A stretch of DNA of 64,000 bases, taken from the NCBI GenBank assembly GCA_026120185.1, contig JANUWF010002061.1:3100001-3164000 (forward strand), in the 5' to 3' direction. A program made the position numbers and the translations under genes. The notes beneath the pieces were generated by a model. That model saw only the letters and a program-made list of their open reading frames with translations, was not told where the DNA came from and did not search any database. This document shows, piece by piece, positions 22,391-34,500 of the stretch. How positions within the stretch are numbered: position 1 is the stretch's first letter; each line of letters begins with the position of its first letter. This DNA is from Voacanga thouarsii (Eukaryota; Streptophyta; Magnoliopsida; Gentianales; Apocynaceae).

Positions 22391-23988
22391 CTTAATAAGC
22401 TTACTTTTAAAAATAAAAAACCTATGTCAAAACGATTCGAAAATCCATAACTCGAAATTATTATCTTCGACCATCATTTTCAGATGTTCAATTTGAAGAA
22501 CGATAACTTGATACCTGTGCCGCCTTTACCGATGAAGAAATTAGTGAATGGAATATAGATGGCATTTCTGAACATAGCATTTTAAATGTAATTCAGAAAA
22601 TGTCTATAGCTATTACAGCCATTAAATGTAAAAACCCATCCAATTCCGATCAATCTATCCTGTATATTTTAACCACTAGATTTATTGGTGTTCTTCAGGG
22701 GTGGTGGAATAACTACTTTACTGAGCAACAGCGTCAAGAAATTCTAAATGCCACCAAAATCCAAACTAAGATAATCCAAAATGTTAATGGTCAACCCAGT
22801 CAAACAACAGAAACAATTTCTGATTGTTTAAATACATTTATGTTTACTCTAACTCAGCATTTTGTAGGAAATCCCCAGCAATTAGCTGATAGAAATTCAG
22901 AAATCCTTACTAATTTAACTTGCCCAAAATTACATGATTTCAGATGGTATAAAGACATGTTTATACAAAAGGTAATGTTAAGAACAGACTGTCATCATGG
23001 GTTTTGGAAAGAATGATTTATTTCAGGCTTACCACCTTTATTTGCAGAAAAAGTCAGGCAAAAACTCAAGTTAGATTTTGGAAATACAATTCCTTATGAT
23101 TATTTAGCATACGGTCAGTTAATTAGTTATGTAAACCAAGCAGGCGCAGACCTCTGCACAAATTTCAAACTTAAATCACAAATGGAATCATATCATAAGA
23201 AATCTAAAAAGGAATTATGAAACTTCTGTGAAATCTTTGGATATTCCCCAATAACTCCTCCATCTAAAAAACTTAAACTAAAGTCTAAGAAGAAAAACTT
23301 TAGAAAAGATAGAAAAGAAAAAACTTTAAAACCTTTTAAAAGGAGAATAAAAGACAAATCATCTAAAGATACAATTAAGTGTTATTTTTGCAGAAAACGA
23401 GGACATAAAGCAGATGAATGTAAACTCAAAGCAAAAAAGAAGAAAAAGGTAAATCAACTATCTTTACCCAAAGATACTTTAGATCAAATCAATCAAATCC
23501 TTGACCAATATGATTCATCCCAGTCATCTGACACTGATGATAGTGAAATTGAAGAAGTATTTGAAATTCAAGAAAATTCGTCGGAAGACGATTCAAGTAA
23601 AAAATCCTCTTGTGATTGTACAAGCTTATGTACCTGTGTAATAAGAGAACTCTGCATGCTTAGTACTAAACCTCGTGATCAAGTTAATGTAATCAATCGT
23701 GCAAATAAAGATCATATTCAGGATGAAGCAGTTAAAAGAGAATATCTGTTAAAGGTTAAATATTTAGTTCTTAATCCAAAAGTACAAGTAGAACTATACA
23801 ATCTAAAAGAAGTATTTGACAAATTTAAAAGAAAATAGAAAGAACCTTCAATCTCCTTACAAGAATTACATCTAGAAATTAAAGAATTAAAACAAGAAAT
23901 TAACTGGTTAAAGGAACATAATAGTCAAAGAATTTCTGATATCAATCAAATAAATACAGATTTAGTTCAACTCAATCTCGAAAAACCA
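22391..23988 (+). pseudogene. Viral coat protein with CCHC knuckle, copy C
   Basis: The coat domain starts with an RPSF-type segment near 22470. Its core frame is open at 22600-23016. The zinc knuckle at 23380-23421 has all four ligands (C-x2-C-x4-H-x4-C), unlike copy A. Stops lie near 22448, 22508, 23014, 23218 and 23836. Compared with copy A it lacks part of the segment between the Cys-rich patch and 23700. Confidence 0.8.
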
Positions 23989-26030
23989 TTGATTGATACT
24001 TCGAATCCTATCTCTTTATCAGACGTAGAAGCTGAACAAAATGAGAAGAATCCTGATTATATTTCAACTATTTCTCAGATTACTTTTCAAAAATGGTATA
24101 TTCATGTCCTCCTCAAAATAGGAGATTTTTCAATCCAGATAGTCGCCCTTCTTGATTCTGGCGCGGATCAAAATTGCATATGTGAAGGAATAATCCCCAC
24201 TAAATATTTAGAAAAAACAGGTTTTAAATTATACACTGCAGCCGGTGAACAGTTAGAAATTAAATATAAATTATCCAATGCTCATATATGCAATAAAAAA
24301 TTTTGTTTCGTAAACTCTTTTCTAATCATTAAAGATTTAAGTCAAGATGTAATCCTAGGAACTCCATTCTTAACTCAAATCTACCCTTTTGCTGTAGACC
24401 AACATGGTGTCCATACAGATATTAGATCTGTACGAGTCACCTTTTCCTTTCTACAAAGTCCACAAACCAAAGATATCAATCTTCTGAAAAATAAGATTCT
24501 TTGTCAAGAAAAGCAAATAGCTTTTTTAAAGGAAGATGTGAAATATACAAGAATCCAAGAGCAACTACAGTTAAAAGACATTTAAGATAAGATAGAATCT
24601 ATCTGAAAAGATTTCGAGCATTAAATTTGTTCTGACATCCCCACTGCCTTTTGGGAAAGAAAAATGTATATCATCAGTCTCCCCTACATTGATAATTTTG
24701 ATGAATCAATGATACCCACAAAAGTTAGGCCCATACAGATGAATCAAGAATTAGTTGAATATTGCAAACAAGAAATTCAAGCTTTATTACAGAAAGCCTT
24801 AATTAGAGAATCAAGGTCACCTTGGTCTTATGCAGCCTTTTATGTTAATAATAATGCTAAAAAAGAATGAGGCGTCCATCGATTAGTCATCAATTATAAG
24901 CCCTTAAATAAAGCTTTAAAATGGATAAGAAATTCAATACCCAACAAACGAGATTTGTTGAAAAGAACATATAGAGCAGTTCTTTATAGTAAATTTGATA
25001 TGAAATCAGGATTCTGGCAAATATAGATTAAATAAGAAGATCGGTACAAAACAGCCTTTAAGGTTCCTTTCGGTCAATATGAATGGAATGTTATGCCTTT
25101 TGGTTTAAAAAATGCCTCTAGTGAATTCCAGAAAGTTATGAATGACATCTTTAATCCTTATACATCATTTAGTATCCTTTATACATCATTTAGTATCGTT
25201 TATATTGATAATGTATTAATCTTTAGTGAATCTTTCTACCAACATTTAAAACATTTACGTCTTTTTCGTGAAATTACCACGAAAAATGGGCTGATAGTGA
25301 GTGCCTCGAAACTCAAACTTTGTCAAACCCAAATTCGTTTCTTAGGTCATAACTTAACCTAAGGAACCTATAAATCCATCTGTAGAGCAACAGAATTTGT
25401 AGACAGATTTCCTGATGAAATCAAGGGTAAAACCCAACTTCAACGACTTTTAGGATGTTTAAATTTTATCTCAGACTTTATTCCCAATATTCGACAAATC
25501 TGTGAACCGTTGTATAAAAAACTTCGCAAAGATCCAATCCATTGGGGTATAGAACAAACTCAATCAGTCAAGAAGATAAAACAAATTGTCAAAAAACTTC
25601 CTTGTTTAGGAATCCCAGATCCAACTGCTTTTATAATTGTAGAAACAGATGCCTCAAAACTTGGTTATGGAGGTATTCTTAAACAAAGGAAAACCAATTC
25701 CTCTTCAGAACATCTAGTCAGATATCATTCAGGTATTTGGCTTTCTAGTCAAAAGAATCATAGTACAATTAAAAAGGAAATTCTTGTTATTGTTTTATGT
25801 ATTTCAAAATTTCAAGATGATTTGATAAATCAAAAGTTTTTACTCCGAATTGATTGCAAAGCAGCAAAAAATGTTTTACAAAAAGATGTTAAAAACCTCG
25901 TGGCAAAACAGATATTTGCCAGATGGCAAGCCCTTTTATCCAGCTTTGATTTCGATATTGAATTTAACAAATGAGAGAATAATGCCCTACTAGATTTCTT
26001 AACCCGAGAGTTTTTGCAAGGACATACGTA
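23989..26030 (+). pseudogene. Viral protease, RT and RNase H, copy C (broken)
   Basis: The protease keeps Asp-Ser-Gly-Ala (24154-24165). The RT has stops near 24868 and 25024-25035. A 21-base tandem duplication (about 25157-25198) inserts seven residues just before the catalytic box, and the box itself reads YIDN instead of YIDD (25201-25212). The RNase H frame 25510-25974 is open and carries ETDAS and a later catalytic-like Asp in RIDCKA. The enzyme would be inactive on both counts in RT. Confidence 0.85.
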
Positions 26031-26099
26031 AAGCTTTTAATACAGTATTCAACACTGTGATGAGTACCGATTCAATTTAGGAGCTCATTCATATACCTC

Positions 26100-26108
26100 T
26101 ATAAATAG
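26100..26108 (+). promoter_or_regulatory. TATA-like box ahead of viral ORF2, copy C
   Basis: TATAAATAG with the same flanks as at 14635, 25 bases before the ORF2 ATG at 26133. Confidence 0.45.
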
Positions 26109-26132
26109 CATGCTAAATCGAAGAAATCATAC

Positions 26133-27649
26133 ATGGATCAGCAACCTCGACTTCGTCCACCCACAGGTAATCGATTTGTAGTCTTAAACTTCTTTCCTCC
26201 TCTCCCTACCAACTTAGTAAGCAGACTACCGCTTACTATGAATCTCTTTGATCTAGTCTCTTCACAAAAGAATACAGAGACCCAAAAAAACAGACCAATC
26301 CTTCTATACAATTCATTCTCCAACTTCTTTCAAGGAAGCAGTTATTCACAAAACACCAACCAAACCAGAAAAGCTTACTCTATCTACTAAAGAGAAGTTT
26401 AAATTCTTGCAAAAAACAGTTATACCAGTGCTAGCTCTGCCCAAAGAGCTAACAGCAAAGCCAGAAAAAGAATTTGTCAATAAACTTCATCCAGAAGCCT
26501 ACCATCAATCCAGCCATGTATTCAAAACAGAACCTCTAAAAATCCTTTATGCCACCGGTTCGGTAGAATTCGAGCATGAATGTAATCTCAGCCGGGCAGA
26601 TAAAGGTATTGCCTACTCTAAATGTAGAATCATGAAAATCCTTGATTTAAACACTTGGCCAGTCACTAGCATTTACACACCAATCCAGTTAAAAACCCCA
26701 TTCAAACCTCCCACCTACAATTTCATAGACTGTATTGATGCTTTGTACAATTTTATATATTTTCGAGATCTTACCCATACCTGGTTCATCAGTACGGAAA
26801 AGAAACAATCAGTCCTATACCCAGATGGTTTTATGCCTGGTGGAAAATATTTGGTGGAGATAAATCCACTATTTCTAATTCAAATTTGCAGAAATTCAAT
26901 CAATTTGTAATAGAAAGCCAGATACAGGCTTTATCATTGAACAATCAGTTATGTAAATATTATTTTGAGAAAAAGATTTGTTATGTCCTAGGATGGAATT
27001 ATAAAATTGATTCCATCGATAATGTGAAATATCTCTGTAAGGAAATCAAGATCAAGGGATGGACTCCAATCCTAAAAACAAAGCAGAAAGACCTCGATGT
27101 TCAATCCTCCTCCAGTAAAGGAAAGAAGATAAGCAAAGCAGAATTGCAGCTTCAACTGCAACTTTTACAGCAACAACTGCATCAAGCAGATAATGATTAG
27201 AGTGAGTCAGAATCACAGCCAGACTTTTGTATTTTTGATAATGGAAATATGGACAATCCTTCCAATATTGCTCAAGCATACCACTGCCAAAGCCCATAAT
27301 GACGAGACTCCATTCAAAAAGAAAAAGAGAAAAGAAACAGCTTCAATTTTACCAGCAATCAATGCAGCTTTACCACATTAAGCAGCTTTATTGCAAAATA
27401 ATTCAGTTGACAACAGAAAATGGAGGACCCCTCCACTCAAAAAGACTTTTTGAACAATTCCTTGTAAAGGCAGATAACTTGATTCCTTCCTCCACTCAGA
27501 AGGACCCCATAACAATAATGCAGCAAGCAATCAGAGAAAGCTTCGCCACTACAGCCAATATAAGGCAGCAATTGACTCAAGAAATGCAGACTCATTTGCA
27601 AGCTGAGAAACCTGAGAGTGAAATCCCTCTATATTTTGATTTTTTATAG
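26133..27649 (+). pseudogene. Viral ORF2, copy C (unknown function)
   Basis: A Pro-rich start (26133) is followed by a 1-base frameshift in an A-run near 26288. A roughly 165-residue frame (26407-26910) continues into 26886-27200, which ends in a Gln/Leu-rich coiled coil (SKAELQLQLQLLQQQLHQ). A stop (about 27198) and a last basic frame (27299-27649) follow. The longest readable pieces of this ORF in the window are here. No known enzymatic motif is seen. Confidence 0.7.
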
Positions 27650-27757
27650 CATTTGTCATCATTTTCAAAACCTTATAATTCAGCAGCATCTCGTGTAAAC
27701 TTTCAAAGTTTTTATAAAATCAGAAGATTTGGCATTGAAATATCCTGGGTTACAAAT

Positions 27758-27769
27758 TTGTATCAGAGA
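27758..27769 (+). promoter_or_regulatory. Decayed primer-binding site at the end of copy C
   Basis: TTGTATCAGAG stands where copy A has TTGGTATCAGAG, after the same CATTGAAATATCCTGGGT lead. Viral plus-strand sequence stops within a few bases and minus-strand protease sequence (segment D) begins. Confidence 0.65.
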
Positions 27770-28560
27770 AATTTGCTTTTCTCGACAAAGAATTTTCTTT
27801 TTCAGAAGATTGATATCTTTAGTTTGTGGACTTTGTAGAAAGGAAGAGGTGACTTGTACAGATCCAATATATGTATGGACACTATGATGGTCTACAACAA
27901 ATGGGTATATTTGAGTTAAGAATGGAATTCCTAGGATTACATTCTGACTTAAATCTTTAATGATTAGAAAAGAGTTTACGAAACAAAATTGTTTATTGCA
28001 TATATGAGCATTGGATAATTTATATTTAATTTTTAGCTGTTCACCGACTGCAGTGTATAATTTAGAACATGTTTTTTCTAAATATTTAGTGGGGATTATT
28101 CCTTCACATATGTAATTTTGATCCGCGCCAGAATCAAGAAGGGCGACTATCTGGATTGAAAAATCTCCTATTTTGAGGAGGACAGGAATATACCATTTTT
28201 GAAAAGTAATATGAGAAATAGTTGAAATATAATCAGGATTCTTCTCATTTTGTTCAGCTTCTACGTCTGATAAAGAGATAGGATTCGAAGTATCAATCAA
28301 TGGTTTTTCGAGATTGAGTTGAACTAAATCTGTATTTATTTGATTGATATCATAAATTCTTTGAGTATTCTGTTCCTTTAACCATTTAATTTCTTGTTTT
28401 AATTCTTTAATTTCTAGATGTAATTATTGTAAGGAGATTGAAGGTTCTTTCTATTTTCTTTTAAATTTGTCAAATACTTCTTTTAGATTGTATAGTTCTA
28501 CTTGTACTTTTGGATTAAGAACTAAATATTTGACCTTTAACTGATATTCTCTTTTAACTG
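27770..28560 (-). pseudogene. Viral segment D: protease and upstream spacer (inverted)
   Basis: On the minus strand this reads from the coat/protease spacer (starting at 28560, at the microsatellite) through the protease with an intact Asp-Ser-Gly-Ala. It ends at 27770 at the join with copy C. The frame 27680-28300 is open, but its last residues come from antisense leader sequence of copy C. Confidence 0.8.
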
Positions 28561-28594
28561 TGTGTACATAGTTTGTATACATACGTACATGTAT

Positions 28595-28655
<61 letters not shown>

Positions 28656-28960
28656 TGTATGTATGTATGTATGTATGTATGTATGTATGTATGTATATGT
28701 ATATACATACGTGTATACATACACTTATGTATGCATATGTATATTTACACATACATGTATATGTATATACATAACACACGTATGTATACACGTATGTATA
28801 TATACATTCATACATGTATATGTATATATGTATATACATACGTGTATACATACATGTATACACGAATGTATATGTATATGTATATATATACATGTATTTG
28901 TATATACTATGTATATGTATATATGTATACATACATACATGTATACCATACATACGTATG

Positions 28961-29012
<52 letters not shown>

Positions 29013-29060
29013 TATATATGTATATACATATACATGCATACATACATAAAATTAAGAGAT
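28561..29060. repeat. Compound microsatellite (CA)n, (TGTA)n, (TA)n
   Basis: A CA tract (28598-28650) is followed by TGTA units (28651-28695), imperfect TATG/TACA DNA, and a TA tract (about 28972-29009). It bounds viral segment D on the right. Overlapping long open frames on both strands here are repeat artefacts. Confidence 0.95.
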
Positions 29061-29205
29061 AGTATACTCCACATTGGTATGTAAATATATATGTACATAC
29101 ATATATGTATGTTTGTAAATAAAACATATTAATATCAATATATATGTTATATAACATATTAATCTAATACTCATTAACAAATAAGAAAATATTATACTGT
29201 ATGTA

Positions 29206-29254
<49 letters not shown>

Positions 29255-29574
29255 TAACTAATAATTAAAATGAAACTCTTGCTCTTTAATGCTAATATAT
29301 GAAAACTTAAGATATAAACAAAATGTATTTGAAAAATTAATTATCTAACCATTTCATGTATTTATAAAGTTAAAACAAATTCAGTGACCAAATTTGAAGG
29401 TCATTCATTTTATTTTATCATAATTGTGCAGTAATATCCATAAAACAGAAAGATATATTAGTATTTACAAATATAAATATATCAAATTAATGATTCAACC
29501 GTTATATTTATTGTAATCATTACCAATAGTATTGTGAATAAATTTGAAAATAATTTTGAGGGGCTTTGTTATAA
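29061..29574. other. AT-rich stretch with a (TA)n tract
   Basis: Contains a (TA)n tract at about 29211-29249. No gene is seen. Confidence 0.6.
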
Positions 29575-30088
29575 TTAGACTAAAAACGACGGTTACAATA
29601 AAGCATCATATTTGGTCTAATCTATTACAACGGTTATAATAAACCGTTGTATTTGGCCTACTCTATTACAATGGTTACTTTAAATCGTCGTATTTAGTCT
29701 AATCTATTGTGACGGTAACAATAAACCGTCGTATTTGGTCTACTCTATTGCGATGGTTAAAATAAATCGTCGTATTTGGCATACTCTATTACAACGGTTA
29801 TAATAAACTGTCGTATTTGGTCTACCTATTACGACGGTTAAAATAAACCGTCATATTTGGCCTATTTTATTGCGACGGTTATAATGAACCGTCGCATTTG
29901 GTCCACCTATTATGACGATTTGTGTAAACCGTCGTATTTGGTTATCAAATATGACGGTTGGAATTAGACCATCGTATTAGGTCTATCTATTGCGACGGTT
30001 TCAAAACCGTCACATAAAGTACCCTATTACGACGGTTTTTTTACCGTCGTATTTGTTTTCGTCGCATTTGCCCCATTTTTTTGTAGTG
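29575..30088. mobile_element. CACTA (En/Spm) transposon right end with hairpin array
   Basis: The right edge reads, on the minus strand, CACTACAAAAAAATGGGGCA, a classic CACTA-superfamily terminus (edge at 30088). About a dozen subterminal units of roughly 40-50 bases follow inward. Each has inverted arms of the type CGACGGTT...AACCGTCG joined by a TATTTGG(T/C)CTA spacer. Such arrays bind the transposase in En/Spm elements. The matching left CACTA end and any transposase were not found, so this is a terminal fragment or a non-autonomous copy. Confidence 0.8.
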
Positions 30089-31571
30089 TATAAAAAAGAA
30101 AAATGTCTGATGAACCTCATGCTTGCTAGTCTATGATGGGTTTGGCACAAATGGCAAAATACTAAACTTGAAAGCAAATGGAATCTTGATATACATACAT
30201 ATTTTCTACATTACCAATCCCCAAATGCTTGGTCTATTTTTATATAAGAATTTTCCTCAATCAAGTATGTCACAAATGTCGGATTCAAACATGAATCTGA
30301 TAATAATTTTTTGGCGTTACCCTTACAGGCAAGAGTTAAAAGCAATTCCCTAGTTAAAGTTACAACAATTTGACAACTTGCTAATGCACACAGATGATGT
30401 TTTATGCAAAAGTAGGGTGGTTTCTTTTTTATTCACTGTTGAACACCATTCGCCTGATAAGCAAGATGATCTATCTTCATCTTCTTGTAACCTTCGCTAA
30501 CAAGTAGACCACAAAGAATAGAATCACTCCAAAAAGAACAACATGCATAACGTTGCTTGACCCATCCTTGATGATACTTCTGTTCAATCTCTTCATATTA
30601 ATTTTTTGGCATAACTCATGCATTTTTTTCTTTTTTCCAAATGAAGTGGCCCAAAATGTTTAACATCCATGGACTATTTATCCTAAAAAGAAGTTTGTGC
30701 CTGGAATATTGGTTTAATACGAACAATAGACAATTCGTGTTAATGTGACAATAACATTTCAAACGTCAAACCTCTTGGTCCAAACATTATCACAATAGCT
30801 ACATTATATCAATAGCATATGTATAATAGTTGCATCATTATCATAACCTCTTGGTCCAAACATCAAAACATAAAATCTAAATGTTGTAAAGTAAGACTAA
30901 TTTATATTATCAATAATCTAGAATACCTAAAGCGTTCATGATTGCTTATTTATTTTCAAACAAATCCATCATCTATTATTTTTCTAATTTCCTTCCAAAA
31001 TCAGTATCTTGAAGATACACCATTGTCCAACTCATGCAAGAAGACAAGGCCACTTTAACATTAAAAGATTTCCAATTGCTGAACTACTGATGTCATAATC
31101 TTCATTCATCTAGTTGGAAAGCTCGTCACAAGTTGGTCAAAGACAAATTGACAAGTTAATTCTAAATAATTTCAAAATTAGCTTAGATGAAATAAGCATA
31201 TCATATCAAAGCATATAGTTATAGATAGCTAAAGCGAGATACCAACCAAGCATCACACAAGCATGAGATATAATATGAGAAATATAAAAGAAGTATTGTC
31301 AAATTATAAAAAGAATAATTCCAAAGAACAAATATTTAATTTACATATTAATTTAAATGAATTTCTAATTCCAAAAAAGGTCTTCACTTGGGCTTGACAC
31401 CATGTTCAAATAAACAACATTGAGTGATCTTGTATCACCAAGTAAATTTGAGATTTGATTTACATGTAAAGTACTTGATTTATCTATACTTATGTTACCA
31501 CAAACGTATTACTTTGTTGAGTCCTATGCCTTAGAGATGTTTCTACAATCTCAAATTGTAAAGGATCTTGT
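30089..31571. other. Intergenic stretch, no gene recognised
   Basis: AT-rich sequence. The open frame at 30123-30353 shows no recognisable domain. The right end runs into the 3' side of the minus-strand FAR1/MULE transposase. Confidence 0.5.
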
Positions 31572-34500
31572 CTAGTTGAACTTGATTCCTTTCTTTTTGT
31601 TTCCAATCGATGGCCTTCCTTTACCATGTTGTATGTTTGGTTCAAAACTCAAAGGGTGGCTTGCATCAATAAGTAGAGAAATTTTCCCTCGAGCATCTTC
31701 TTTATTAGCAATAGGCCACTTCTGATACTTTCCCTGCAACTTTGCAAGTAATCCTTGCAATGCATAATTTTCATTGTTTGAGATGTCATTTATAAAAAGT
31801 GAAGACCTTGTATCAATGTGCCATTGGTTCAAGAGGTAATATCTTATTTTTCCAACCATATATCATATTTGCACAAGGTAATCCCATAGTTGCCACAAAT
31901 TTACCACTACATATTGCTTGCATTGTGTGGCTACTAGCCATTTCATATTGATTGACCAACTCTTTCAAGGAAAAAAAGGATACTCGAGTTGCAACTTCTC
32001 TAAAAAATAGATTATTACACTGATGAAAAATTCGGAGCCTCTTGCTTTCCAACTGAGCTTTTATTTCTTGAACTTCATTTAAAATTAGAAGACTCATTTT
32101 TTCTTTGACTGTTCGAATATCTCCAATTGAAACTAACAAGTATTTCTTTAGTTTTGAATGCGTTCCTTCAACTTTTGATGAAGCATGATTTCTGAATTGC
32201 GGAAATTTCTCTATCCATGCATCAACAAAGTACTCTTTATATGGATGCCATATCTTTTGGAGATGATTCAAAACATCATTATTTTCTAAATATCTCAATT
32301 TAATATCTTGCCAAGCATCCTCATAAGCTTCTTCTATTGGAGAATACACGATCCTATTCCAAGCCAATATAAATTCATCTCTATCTTTTTTCTTTTCAAA
32401 ATGAGACTTGCAATTAGAAACTATATATTTTTCAATATGCCAAACACTCAACAAATTCGCAGCTGTAGACAATATCACTTGAATAGCTTTCATCAATACT
32501 AATTTTTTTATCAGTGCAATGAAAAGAGGTTGATACTCTGAACTAAGAATTTTACTAAATGCACTTAATGCCCATTCATACTTTCAAACCCTTCATTCCT
32601 AAAAAAAAAAAATGAAGCACGGACAAAATGAAGTGTTGAAACTTGTAATCCCAATTATTTGAAGCAAAGACATTTTATACCTGTTAGTCTTATAAGTGCA
32701 ATCCATAAAAAACACAGTTGAATAACTTCTACTCAATTTGATGGATATATGTGTTGGGAAAAAAGCCCTCTTAGACTAGGTTTCTGATGTAAATATCGAA
32801 TAGTTTAATAAAAGAATTTATTTTTAGAAATTGTTTGTGAATTTACAATTTTATTTGTGCACAATTACGTTTGGAAAAGACCTATTGTGTTTAGGTAAGT
32901 GGTCCATGTGAATGGAGGTCTTTCACAGTAAGGTATGGATCACGGGTTACTTAACACATAAACTTTTGTTCTTAACCGATTGATGAGAATGAGAATCTTA
33001 TCATGTCTAGGTTATTATGTTGTGAATTCTAAATGGGGAATATCTTACCTTTAGCCAATGAGTAGTCCACTCACTTCATGACATAAGCGTATTTCGAATA
33101 CTTAGAACAGGACCTGTAGTAGTGGTTTCTAAAAGTACTATATAGTAGAAACCTAGAATACTACCGCTACAGTATGGATTAGTACTCTACGACTTGAGTA
33201 TGAGTTGGTGGTTTGACGAAACTGGAAGCATATACTTTGATATGCTATAGTTGAGGTTCTATCGTAGGGCCAATAAACTTGCATGTTGGGTATGCGTGAC
33301 TAGTTAGTTAAGATAGACTTGTACAAGATAGTTTCTATACTATATCGCCCATTGTGGTTGTCTGAATGATCTAAATATCCAGGGCCCTGGGAAACATGAC
33401 TTGGATGTTTGCTTTAGGGTAGCTCCATTGGAAAGTGAAAATAATCTAGGAGGTTGTGAATCATTGGACTAGAGGTCTAAGGATGGTAGATGTCATTTAG
33501 AGAGGTGTTAGCACACTTCTTCCTCTCTAAATGTACGGCGATGTATAGATGGGTATTTTAGTCATTACACCTGTAGGTCGGAGACTTTGCTAACGCAACA
33601 CTATCATTGGGGTTAATATTTTCTTATGGTGATATTATGAAATATTTAAAATGTAAAATACAACTATTTATATGGTAAGGGTATTTTGATAATTTTAGTA
33701 ATCAAGGCGGTGTGTCTTTTGGTCCCCAGTATAGACCGTGAGTCATAGTTAAATACGGGCTAAGGAATTGGTCTTAAATTAAATGAAATTTATTTTATTT
33801 AAGTAACCTGATTTAATTGTTGAGCTATAATAAAATAAAGGTCCATGGAGAGAGAATTAATTAAATTAGTTTGGCGGGTTAATTAATTATTCAGGGCTTT
33901 GGCCCAGTTTAAATAATTAAAGATTAACCTGGAACTAAACTAATATAGGCTTATTTATTAGATTAGTTTATTTGGGCTAGGAAATTAATTATTAATTGAG
34001 TCATTTATGTGGTTCTAATTAGAATAATTAATTAAGTCCAAAATGTTAAATTAAGAGCCCAATGACCCAATCCAGTTTAACCTAGGGTTTTATTTAGGTT
34101 AAACAGGATGATTGGAAATAACGTTGTTGTCAAAACACACACTCTCTGAGACGGCTTCTTCTCTGTGAAAAGCCAGGCATCTCTCTCTCTCTCTCCAGAA
34201 AAAAGGTTCTGTAGTTTGTAGTTGTTCACCGAACAGATTTAGGCGGGCCATATACTGGAAGATCGAGAGATTGACGTTTACCTACATGCAAAGACGGAGT
34301 AGGAGACTTGCAGGAATCGCACCAGAGGCTTCCACCAGCGTATCTACCCCGGTAGTACACATTCCAATCCAGCCAACTCTTAAAACGAGGAAAAAAGGTA
34401 AAAAAAAAAAATTAACCTCGGAGTCCCGCCAGAGCACAATCGGCTAGCCGGCTCTGATCGGAATTCCCCTGTTCTTTAGTTTTTCCAATTTTTTTTTTAT

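Larger units (their letters stand above)
11113..28560. mobile_element. Rearranged endogenous pararetrovirus locus (florendovirus/petuvirus-like)
   Basis: The locus is made of viral segments in alternating orientation: A (+, 11113-16564 and 17034-18345), B (-, 18346-19989), a leader piece (-, 20386-20607), C (+, 20608-27769) and D (-, 27770-28560). Together they show the full gene order of a caulimovirid: 30K-type movement protein, coat protein with a CCHC knuckle, aspartic protease, reverse transcriptase and RNase H, then a separate ORF2, then a tRNA-Met primer site. There is no integrase and there are no LTRs, as expected for pararetroviruses. Every coding region has stops, frameshifts or truncation. 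The separate ORF2 after RNase H suggests florendovirus; that genus call is inference. Confidence 0.85.

Noticed and set aside
28537..29157. Several overlapping open frames up to 206 codons on both strands
   Set aside because: All are translations of (CA)n, (TGTA)n and (TA)n repeats.
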